Shown here: one piece after another, positions 7,322 through 13,605 of the stretch
Numbering within the stretch: the first letter of the stretch is position 1
Layout of the letters: each line of letters starts with the position of its first letter
From: CAXGUU01 sp964012875
Lineage (GTDB): Bacteria > Pseudomonadota > Gammaproteobacteria > Ga0077536
Assembly (NCBI GenBank): GCA_964012875.1
Contig: CAXGUU010000040.1
Coordinates: forward strand, 1-16,347
DNA: 16,347 nt
Reading direction: 5' to 3'
Notes under the pieces: generated by a model
The model's database searches: none
What the model saw: only the letters and a program-made list of their open reading frames with translations
What the model was told of the DNA's origin: nothing
Translations under genes and position numbers: made by a program

Positions 7322-7842
7322 ATGTGTAACCTCCGGAAGCGTGTTTCCGGCACTCCGCGCGCCCACATGTCATTGATGCGTTCGCGCAGGCTTGCGCCCA
7401 CCCGACGATCGCTGAAATTCGCCTGACCTTCGAAATGGTCGGAAAATTGCCGGTGAATGTAAGCGAGGTTATCGACCAACAGGATTGCTTCATTAAATCC
7501 GCGGTGCTGGTGACCGGGGGCACGGATTTCTATGAAGCTTGGCAAGCGGCTGGCAAGCTCGATTAAGCGACGCCCGGTGGTGATCAGTGGCCGCGCGTCG
7601 ATGATCATGATACGAATCCGCGCGTGCTTGGAACTGAGCGCCAGACGCTTTACCGCAGCTACGAACTGCTCATTGTCGTACGCCGGCGGATCGAGATGGC
7701 GGCTGACGATATCGATGTAGCGTGAGCTCTGTTCTGCCATGCGCGAGCTGAGGGCAGTGAGCATGCTGCCGTCGGCGATTTTGATCAGCTGATCGGTCTC
7801 ACCCAGAATTGAGTCGTGAAGGCGTTCGATATCTTCAGACAT
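7318..7842 (-). CDS. Unrecognised 174-residue protein, possibly degenerate PLD-like (DUF7931-like)
   Basis: No function can be assigned. The N-terminal third (residues 1-50) is helical-looking and polar. Residues about 75-160 run RIRIMIIDARPLITTGRRLI, then LASRLPSFIEIRAPG, then NEAILLVDNLAYIHR (117-131) and a FEGQANFSD segment, ending in RINDMWARG. The pattern resembles the HxK-LLVD-x-AYIGS-x-N layout of phospholipase D-type domains, but Asn117/Ala119 stand where the catalytic His and Lys would be, so it would be inactive as a PLD. From memory it also recalls the DUF7931 domain found in some gammaproteobacterial proteins; this was not checked. No signal peptide or membrane segment is seen, so it is probably cytosolic. 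The ATG at 7842 overlaps the end of purB by eight bases, without a strong ribosome site, suggesting translational coupling. Its stop overlaps the next start. Confidence 0.75.
   Translation of the reverse strand: MSEDIERLHDSILGETDQLIKIADGSMLTALSSRMAEQSSRYIDIVSRHLDPPAYDNEQFVAAVKRLALSSKHARIRIMIIDARPLITTGRRLIELASRLPSFIEIRAPGHQHRGFNEAILLVDNLAYIHRQFSDHFEGQANFSDRRVGASLRERINDMWARGVPETRFRRLHI
7330..7334 (-). promoter_or_regulatory. Strong Shine-Dalgarno of the secretin-like gene
   Basis: GGAGG on the minus strand, eight bases before the ATG at 7321, lying inside the 3' end of the previous gene. It fixes the start of the secretin-like protein and places its signal peptide at the very N-terminus. Confidence 0.8.
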
Positions 7843-9217
7843 CGCGCGCCAGAGTTTGAGCCAGGCCGGTGTAGGAGGCGGGGGTCAGGGTTTTCAGTCG
7901 TTGTTTGGCACTGTCGCTCACTGAAAGGTCGTCGATAAATCGATGCAGCGTCTCGCGGTCGATGGTCTGCCCCCGGGTGAGTGCCTTGAGCTGTTCGTAT
8001 GAATCCACGATCCCTTCAGCTCGCATTACGGTCTGAATGGGTTCGGCCAGGATCTCCCAGGCCTGGTCAAGATCGGCGCCCAGCGCCGCCGAATTGAGTT
8101 CGAGTTTGCCCAGACCTTTGTCCAGCGAGCGGCAGGCGATGAGTACATGTGCCAGACCCGCGCCGATATTTCTGAGCACAGTCGAGTCTGTCAGGTCGCG
8201 CTGTAACCTGGAAATGGGCAGTTTGTGTGCGAAATGCTCAAACAGTGCGGTGGCCAGGCCCAAGTTTCCTTCCGCGTTTTCGAAATCAATCGGATTGATC
8301 TTATGCGGCATGGTAGACGAGCCTATTTCACCGGCAACTTGCCGTTGCCGAAAATACCCAAGCGATATGTATTGCCAGATGTCGCGACACAGATCGACAA
8401 GAATGGTGTTCATTCGTACCAGGGTATGCGCGTAAGCAGCGATACAGTCGTGGGGTTCAATTTGAGTGGTGTAAGGGTTGAAAGTCAGTCCCAGTCGCTC
8501 GACGAAATTGGCGTTGAGCCGTTGCCAGTCGATGTTGGGGAAGGCAACGACATGCGCGTTATAGTTGCCCACGGCGCCATTCATCTTTCCGCGCAGCGAA
8601 ACATTCGAAAATTGTTCAAGTTCCATCTCGAGCCGGTGCACTACGTTGGCAATTTCCTTGCCCATCGTTGTAGGCGTGGCGTTCTGACCATGAGTCCGCG
8701 CCAGCATTGCGCAGTCGGCGTGCTCGTAAGCCAGGTTTCGCAGCACACCGACAAGCGCGGTCAAAACCGGCGCCAGCACGTCGCGCGCATCGGTGAGCAT
8801 CAGACTATAGGACAGGTTGTTGATGTCTTCTGAGGTACAGCCGAAATGGATGTAGGGTAGCGCTCCCGGCAACGCGCTTTGCAATTTCTCGCGCAGGAAA
8901 TACTCCACGGCTTTGACGTCATGGTTGGTCTCGCCCTCGATCGCTTTGACGCGCTCGGCGTCCGCAAGATCGAAATCACTTACAAGCGCGTCAAGATTTG
9001 CCAGTGCGCTCTCGTCCAGGGCGCTGAGGCCGCTTATCGCGGATTCAGCGGTCAGCGACTTAAGCCACTCCACTTCGACCAGGACGCGATAGCGTATCAG
9101 CCCATATTCGCTGACGATATTTCTCAGCACGGCAGTGTGGCGGGCGTAGCGTCCGTCGATGGCGCTAACGGCAGTCAAGGCATGCAGCGGTAATTCAGAG
9201 CGGTCGGCTACGGGCAC
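7835..9217 (-). CDS. purB: PurB, adenylosuccinate lyase
   Basis: Cytosolic homotetrameric lyase that splits SAICAR to AICAR and adenylosuccinate to AMP, each with release of fumarate. The 460 residues match the E. coli type (456) throughout: LTAVSAIDGRYARH near the start, TNHDVKAVEYFLREK, FGCTSEDINN, the catalytic His176 in ARTHGQNATPTTMGKE, and the fumarase/aspartase-superfamily signature GSSTMPHKINPIDFENAEG with catalytic Ser300 on the mobile loop. LQRDLTDSTVLRNIG is also present. The chosen start is GTG at 9217, which overlaps the end of the aldo/keto reductase by ten bases; no ATG lies nearer to LTAVSAIDGRY, but a TTG four codons before AVSAI could also serve. The stop overlaps the next ATG. 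Part of a four-gene overlapping cluster. Confidence 0.97.
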   Translation of the reverse strand: MPVADRSELPLHALTAVSAIDGRYARHTAVLRNIVSEYGLIRYRVLVEVEWLKSLTAESAISGLSALDESALANLDALVSDFDLADAERVKAIEGETNHDVKAVEYFLREKLQSALPGALPYIHFGCTSEDINNLSYSLMLTDARDVLAPVLTALVGVLRNLAYEHADCAMLARTHGQNATPTTMGKEIANVVHRLEMELEQFSNVSLRGKMNGAVGNYNAHVVAFPNIDWQRLNANFVERLGLTFNPYTTQIEPHDCIAAYAHTLVRMNTILVDLCRDIWQYISLGYFRQRQVAGEIGSSTMPHKINPIDFENAEGNLGLATALFEHFAHKLPISRLQRDLTDSTVLRNIGAGLAHVLIACRSLDKGLGKLELNSAALGADLDQAWEILAEPIQTVMRAEGIVDSYEQLKALTRGQTIDRETLHRFIDDLSVSDSAKQRLKTLTPASYTGLAQTLARDV

Positions 9218-10248
9218 GGATTGGGAATCTCACGGTGAATTTGATCAATGGCGCTTGCCAGCGTCGGTGTGATGGTCGCGGTCAGCGCTTCTAAATTGGC
9301 CTCGAGTTGAGCCAATTTGCTCGCGCCTATGATAACGCTGGCTACAAATGGTTTCGATCGCAGCCATGCGACAGCCATCGAAGCCGGCTCCAGCTGGTGT
9401 TCGGCGGCCAGTGTGCAGTAGCGCTTTGCTGCCGCGAGCGCTTGCCCAGATTGATAGCGCTTGTAATGTTTGAACCGGTTGAGGCGAGAGTCAGGGTCCG
9501 GCTGCGACGCGAAATACTTGCCCGTCAGTAACCCGAAGCCAAGTGGTGAATACGCCAGGACCGGCACGTTCTCGCGCTCCGCGAACTCAGCGATGCCGAC
9601 TTCGAGCGTACGATTGAGCAGGTTGTATGGGTTTTGCACACTGCTGAGTAAAGGCAGGTCCAGGCGTTCCGCGATCGACAGGAAGCGGTGCAGGCCCCAT
9701 GCGGTTTCGTTACACACGCCAATGCCCCGGATTAATCCTTCATCCACGAGGCGTTGCAGTGCGATCAAGGTCTGTTCAACGTCGAACGGGGATTCATTCG
9801 AGGCTGGCTTGAATCCGAGCTGACCGAAAAAATTGGCAGCCCGATCCGGCCAGTGCAATTGGAACAGATCGATGCAATCAATTTTCAGGCGTTCAAGGCT
9901 GCCTTCGACCGCGGCTCGCAGGTTACCCAGCGTGTGCGAGGAATCGCCGTTTCTTATCCATTTGACGAATTGCCCCGGTCCGCAGGCTTTGGTTGCGATT
10001 ACCATTTCATCGCGGTCGCCTCTCCCGTCCAGCCAGCGACCGACAATTCGCTCGCTCTCACCGTACAGTTCAGCATCCGCCGGGGCCGGGTACATCTCGG
10101 CGGTGTCGAAGAAATTGATGCCTGCCGTGCGGGCGTGATCGAGGATGCGATGCGCCTCTATTTCAGGCGTCTGCAGTCCAAAGGTCATCGTGCCGAGCGC
10201 GAGCTCTGAAACCTCGAGATCGCCAGGTCTTAGTTTGCGTTGCAGCAT
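9208..10248 (-). CDS. tas: Tas-like NADP(H)-dependent aldo/keto reductase
   Basis: A 346-residue aldo/keto reductase, the same length as E. coli Tas and alignable end to end (LEVSELALGTMTFGLQ, FFDTAEMYP, IDLFQLHWPDR, IGVCNETAWG, SVQNPYNLLNR, LAYSPLGFGLLTGKY, FVASVIIGAS). The AKR catalytic tetrad is visible as Asp48, Tyr53, Lys87 and His132 in a TIM barrel. Enzymes of this class reduce carbonyls with NADPH; the natural substrate of Tas is not settled. E. coli Tas was found as a suppressor of tyrosine auxotrophy under starvation. The ATG at 10248 follows a GAAGG site. It is the first gene of the minus-strand cluster, overlaps purB by ten bases, and is divergent from rnt with 89 bases between the starts. 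A link to purine synthesis is unclear. Confidence 0.93.
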   Translation of the reverse strand: MLQRKLRPGDLEVSELALGTMTFGLQTPEIEAHRILDHARTAGINFFDTAEMYPAPADAELYGESERIVGRWLDGRGDRDEMVIATKACGPGQFVKWIRNGDSSHTLGNLRAAVEGSLERLKIDCIDLFQLHWPDRAANFFGQLGFKPASNESPFDVEQTLIALQRLVDEGLIRGIGVCNETAWGLHRFLSIAERLDLPLLSSVQNPYNLLNRTLEVGIAEFAERENVPVLAYSPLGFGLLTGKYFASQPDPDSRLNRFKHYKRYQSGQALAAAKRYCTLAAEHQLEPASMAVAWLRSKPFVASVIIGASKLAQLEANLEALTATITPTLASAIDQIHREIPNPCP

Positions 10249-10337
10249 CGCCTTCGCTTTAAATGGTGGGCTAGGTTTCCTCCAGGACGTGCACTATATG
10301 CCCGTTCTGGCCCATCCTCATAGCTTACAGTTTCCCC

Positions 10338-10952
10338 ATGGTTGCACACACGGTCACGACACGATTCCGAGGCTTTCTTCCCGTGATCGTTGATGTTGAA
10401 ACCGGCGGTTTCAACGCTGATAAGGATGCCTTGCTCGAGGTCGCTGCTGTCTTGTTGGAATACAGCAATGGGGACGGCTGGCGACGCCACAAAACGCTCG
10501 CTCATCACGTGAAACCGTTCCCCGGGGCGAACCTTGAGCCGAAGGCGCTGGAATTCAACAAAATCGATCCATTCCATCCGTTCAGACTTGCGGTCGATGA
10601 AGAACGGGCATTGACCGATGTATTTGATGAGGTGGAGACGGCGGTAAAGTCCTACTCATGCACGCGCGCGATCTTGGTCGGGCACAATCCGGCCTTTGAC
10701 CTGTCATTCATGAAAGCGGCAACCGACCGGTGCCGCATCAAGCGTTTCCCGTTTCACCGGTTCAGCACCTTCGACACCGCTGCGCTGGCGGGCGTGGCAT
10801 TCGGACAGACAGTACTGGCGCGAGCGGTCCAGGCGGCCGGTTTCGCATGGGATAACGAAGCGGCGCATTCAGCGATTTACGACGCCGAGCGAACTGCCGA
10901 TCTTTTTTGCGAAATCGTGAACCGGTGGGATCGGCTCAATCGGGACCACTGA
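10338..10952 (+). CDS. rnt: Ribonuclease T
   Basis: RNase T is a homodimeric DEDDh 3'-5' exonuclease that trims the 3' ends of tRNA and other stable RNAs and also acts on DNA ends. The full DEDDh set is present: Asp19 and Glu21 in VIVDVETGGF, Asp121 in VGHNPAFDLSFM, and His177 and Asp182 in AAHSAIYDAERTADLF. These all lie four residues earlier than in E. coli RNase T. Other matching stretches are LEFNKIDPFHPFR, FSTFDTAALAG and CEIVNRW near the end. The 204-residue length is normal. The ATG at 10338 gives an N-terminus (TTRFRGFLPVIVDVET) that matches E. coli (DRFRGFYPVVIDVET), although no Shine-Dalgarno is evident upstream. It is a stand-alone gene here, divergent from tas and convergent with mtaD. 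Confidence 0.97.
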   Translation: MVAHTVTTRFRGFLPVIVDVETGGFNADKDALLEVAAVLLEYSNGDGWRRHKTLAHHVKPFPGANLEPKALEFNKIDPFHPFRLAVDEERALTDVFDEVETAVKSYSCTRAILVGHNPAFDLSFMKAATDRCRIKRFPFHRFSTFDTAALAGVAFGQTVLARAVQAAGFAWDNEAAHSAIYDAERTADLFCEIVNRWDRLNRDH

Positions 10953-10961
10953 GCACGGCCC

Positions 10962-11005
10962 GCGGCGAACCTGCGGCATGACCCTTGTGCAGGTTCCCTA
11001 GCCGC
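10962..11005. terminator. Hairpin between convergent rnt and mtaD
   Basis: GAACCTGC (10967-10974) pairs perfectly with GCAGGTTC (10989-10996) around a 14-base loop. An outer GCGGC (10962-10966) can pair with GCCGC (11001-11005) across a four-base bulge. It fills the 45-base gap between the rnt and mtaD stops, a natural place for a bidirectional terminator. No U-tract follows on either strand, so the function is inferred from position. Confidence 0.4.
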
Positions 11006-12302
11006 GTTGTGACGCAATCCTCGCGCCCCAGGTGCGGGCATCCGCCAGGATGTCGTCAACTTCGATCGTAGTCAGGTTTCCGTTCTCAACAACCTGACGC
11101 CCGCCAACCCAGACGTGTCGTACGTGGTCGCGCCCGGCGCTGTACACAATTTGTGAGACAGGGTCGAAAACCGGTTGCGTTGTAAGGCGAGCGAGGTCAA
11201 TGGCAACCAGGTCTGCCGCTTTGCCCGCTTCGATCGAGCCCAGTCGATCGTCGCATCCTAGCGCACGTGCACCATTAATCGTGGCCATTTCTAATACCGT
11301 CCCGGCGGACAGCGCGGTGGCGTCGCCGGCCACGCCTTTGCCCAGCAAAGCAGCGGTTTTCATTTCTCCGAGCATGTCTTGATCGTTGTTACTCGCAGAG
11401 CTATCAGTGCCCAGGGCGATGTTGACGCCGGCATCCAACAGACGCGCAACCGGGCAGAATCCACTCGCCAGTTTCAAATTGCTTTCCGGGCAATGGGCGA
11501 TGCTGACGCCTGTCTCGCTGAGTCGCTCGATTTCGTTGTCGCTGAGCTGGGTCATGTGGGCCGCGATCAATTGCGGAGTCAACAATCCAAGCCGGTCGAG
11601 TCGACTTAGAGGACGCTCACCGTGTTCGTGCACCGCCTGCTCAACTTCGTGCGCTGTTTCATGCAGATGGATATGCACTGGTACTTCGAGCTCGGCGGAC
11701 AACGTCGCCACCCGGCTGAGCGAGGCGTCGTCAACTGTGTACGGCGCGTGCGGGGCAAAGGTCGTTGTAACCATCGGGTGGGAGCGATACTGATCATGAA
11801 TCGCCTGCCCTTTTCGAAAGTACTCATCAGCATCGGTTGCCCACGCACTTGGAAAGCCGATTATGATCATGCCGATCGAAGCGCGAATCCCGGTTTCTAG
11901 TGCCGCCGCCGCGGCGTCGAAGCCGAAGAAGTACATGTCGTTGAAACAGGTTGTTCCGCTCAGCAACATTTCAGATGCCGCAAGGCGGGTCCCCTCGCGG
12001 ACAAAATCCTGACCTGCGAACATCGCCTCGGCAGGCCAGATGTGTTCTTCCAACCAGGTTTTCAGGGGCAGATCATCCGCCAGACCACGATAGAGATTCA
12101 TCGCCGCGTGGGTATGCGCGTTGATCAGGCCCGGAATGACAGCGTGACCCCGACAGTCGACCTCAACGGCGCCTCCGTACCAGTCTGCCGTGGGAACGAT
12201 GGCTTCGATATTGCCACCATCAATGACGACGGTGTGATCCTTGAGGATTACACCACTGGGGCGGACCGGTATCACCCAGCTGGCATTAATGGCGTATTTC
12301 AT
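10998..12302 (-). CDS. mtaD: 5-methylthioadenosine/S-adenosylhomocysteine deaminase
   Basis: Amidohydrolase of the TRZ/ATZ type, 434 residues, that deaminates 5'-methylthioadenosine to 5'-methylthioinosine and, in many members, S-adenosylhomocysteine to S-inosylhomocysteine. Metal ligands are His63 and His65 in PGLINAHTHAAM, His212 in HIHLHET and Asp300 in LGTDSSASNND; Glu215 and His249 fill the expected catalytic positions. Flanking beta-sandwich segments are IDGGNIEAI at the front and GSIEAGKAADLVAID near the back. The TFAPHAPYTV and NGARALG stretches are typical of this subgroup rather than of guanine or cytosine deaminases. The ATG at 12302 has a GAGGT site six bases upstream. It is divergent from mtnA, the enzyme acting two steps later in the same salvage route, with 153 bases between starts. 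The same family pairs with mtnA near gyrA in Pseudomonas. Confidence 0.93.
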   Translation of the reverse strand: MKYAINASWVIPVRPSGVILKDHTVVIDGGNIEAIVPTADWYGGAVEVDCRGHAVIPGLINAHTHAAMNLYRGLADDLPLKTWLEEHIWPAEAMFAGQDFVREGTRLAASEMLLSGTTCFNDMYFFGFDAAAAALETGIRASIGMIIIGFPSAWATDADEYFRKGQAIHDQYRSHPMVTTTFAPHAPYTVDDASLSRVATLSAELEVPVHIHLHETAHEVEQAVHEHGERPLSRLDRLGLLTPQLIAAHMTQLSDNEIERLSETGVSIAHCPESNLKLASGFCPVARLLDAGVNIALGTDSSASNNDQDMLGEMKTAALLGKGVAGDATALSAGTVLEMATINGARALGCDDRLGSIEAGKAADLVAIDLARLTTQPVFDPVSQIVYSAGRDHVRHVWVGGRQVVENGNLTTIEVDDILADARTWGARIASQRG

Positions 12303-12319
12303 CGTTCGACCTCAGTTGT

Positions 12320-12349
12320 CGGGTGCAAACCGGTCACGCGGTTCACCCG
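12320..12349 (-). promoter_or_regulatory. Strong hairpin in the mtaD leader
   Basis: In the minus-strand leader, CGGGTG and AACCG pair with CGGTT and CACCCG, making an 11-base-pair stem with a two-base bulge (TG) and a six-base loop. It ends about six bases before the mtaD Shine-Dalgarno (12309-12313). The position suggests an effect on translation or transcript stability. The same DNA also folds as a plus-strand RNA, 107 bases before mtnA. No known riboswitch is recognised. Confidence 0.4.
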
Positions 12350-12455
12350 GCGACCCCATGCCGCAGATCCTGCACTCCGGGTTAGCTTCATTGAGAGAAG
12401 GGTTCGTCCGAATGTGCGGTAAAGTACCACAACGAATGAAGCGAACGATGCCGCG

Positions 12456-13505
12456 ATGACGACCCCATCACCGACCATTTCACCGATCATCTGGCGGCGC
12501 TCGGAGCTGCATTTACTCGACCAGCGTCTTTTGCCTCACGATGAACAATACGTCATCTGCCGGGATGCGAACGCAGTCGCCGAAGCGATAAGCGCGATGG
12601 TCGTGCGTGGCGCGCCGGCAATTGGAGTCGCCGCGGCTTACGGAGTTGCGATGGCCGTCGGCGTCCATATCGCGGGCGACAAACACCATTGGCAACAGCA
12701 GGTGCGCCGCGACGCCGAAAGTCTGCGCCAAAGTCGTCCGACCGCCGTCAACCTGATGTGGGCCATCGACCGGATGCTCGCAGTACTCGATGACGCGGAC
12801 GACGACGCTTACACCCGGGCAGTCCGGATGGCAGAGCAAATTCATGAAGACGACGTCGCTGCCAATCGGCGCCTGGGCGATTTTGGCGCGGAAGTGGTCG
12901 CCGAAGGTCATTCGATACTCACGCACTGCAACGCCGGTGCGCTGGCGACCGCGGGGTACGGCACGGCCCTAGGCGTGATCCGCAGCGCCTTCAGGTCAGG
13001 AAAGATCGATAGGGTGTATGCGACTGAAACACGACCGTGGCTGCAGGGCGCCCGGCTCACGGCCTGGGAGTTGTTGCGCGATGGCATTGATGTCACGTTG
13101 ATTGCAGATAGCGCCGCCGCCCATTTGCTGAAAACCGGCGCAGTCGACTGGGTTGTTACCGGCGCCGATCGTATCGCCGCCAATGGCGATACGGCGAATA
13201 AAATCGGGACTTATGGTCTGGCCTGCCTCGCTCGCGAACACGGGGTGAGATTCATGGTCGCCGCGCCTTTGTCGACCATCGATAGCAGCACAGCTGATGG
13301 TGAATCGATACCACTCGAAGAGCGCGGCGCCGACGAACTGACGCACCTCTCAGGACAGGCAGTGGCGAGTTCGGGGGTTCGCGTTTTCAACCCGGTATTT
13401 GACGTCACGCCCGCTCGCTTGATCGATGTCATCGCCACCGAGAAAGGCATCGTCCGGCCGCCGTCTCGGGCGGCAATCGAGGCCCTCTTTCGAGCCCCTA
13501 AATAA
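12456..13505 (+). CDS. mtnA: MtnA, S-methyl-5-thioribose-1-phosphate isomerase
   Basis: Converts 5-methylthioribose 1-phosphate to 5-methylthioribulose 1-phosphate in methionine salvage. The 349-residue protein belongs to the aIF2B/MtnA family. It shows RGAPAIGVAAAYG (51-63), SRPTAVNLMWAIDRM, the catalytic Cys158 in THCNAGALATAGYGTALG, ETRPWLQGARLTAWEL, and catalytic Asp238 in TGADRIAANGDTANKIGT. VFNPVFDVTPARLID and IATEKGIV near the end are also family hallmarks. The presence of the catalytic Cys and Asp separates it from eIF2B-like regulatory proteins. The ATG at 12456 gives the expected N-terminus (PIIWRRSELHLLDQRLLP), though no clear Shine-Dalgarno precedes it. Divergent from mtaD and 100 bases before gyrA. 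Together with MtaD it implies salvage through 5-methylthioinosine. Confidence 0.97.
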   Translation: MTTPSPTISPIIWRRSELHLLDQRLLPHDEQYVICRDANAVAEAISAMVVRGAPAIGVAAAYGVAMAVGVHIAGDKHHWQQQVRRDAESLRQSRPTAVNLMWAIDRMLAVLDDADDDAYTRAVRMAEQIHEDDVAANRRLGDFGAEVVAEGHSILTHCNAGALATAGYGTALGVIRSAFRSGKIDRVYATETRPWLQGARLTAWELLRDGIDVTLIADSAAAHLLKTGAVDWVVTGADRIAANGDTANKIGTYGLACLAREHGVRFMVAAPLSTIDSSTADGESIPLEERGADELTHLSGQAVASSGVRVFNPVFDVTPARLIDVIATEKGIVRPPSRAAIEALFRAPK

Positions 13506-13538
13506 GTCCCTTTTTGCGTGCGTTCGGGGTCCGTTTGA

Positions 13539-13547
13539 TGCTATACT
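13539..13547 (+). promoter_or_regulatory. Candidate extended -10 promoter of gyrA
   Basis: TGCTATACT is a TGn extended -10 element with a good TATACT hexamer, 59 bases before the gyrA ATG. No clear -35 hexamer lies at the right spacing (TTGCGT at 13514-13519 is 22 bases away), which fits an extended -10 promoter. It would give a leader of roughly 50 bases. Confidence 0.5.
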
Positions 13548-13605
13548 TGTCACCACCTGTGACTGGGATTTATCCTTTGATAATCAATAAGTTATTTTGC
13601 TGCTA

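Noticed and set aside
8225..8833. 202-codon open frame on the plus strand opposite purB
   Set aside because: It is contained in a highly conserved part of purB and shows no recognisable domain.
9754..10209. 151-codon open frame on the plus strand opposite the aldo/keto reductase
   Set aside because: It is a shadow of the catalytic part of the Tas-like gene, with no ribosome site or family match.
10249..10337. Divergent promoters between tas and rnt (TATAGT on the minus strand at 10293-10298)
   Set aside because: The hexamer has no matching -35 at a normal distance, and no convincing rnt promoter is seen. Promoters are expected here but cannot be placed.
12303..12455. SAM or SAH riboswitch in the mtaD-mtnA gap
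   Set aside because: A strong hairpin is present, but I recognise none of the conserved cores of SAM or SAH riboswitches.
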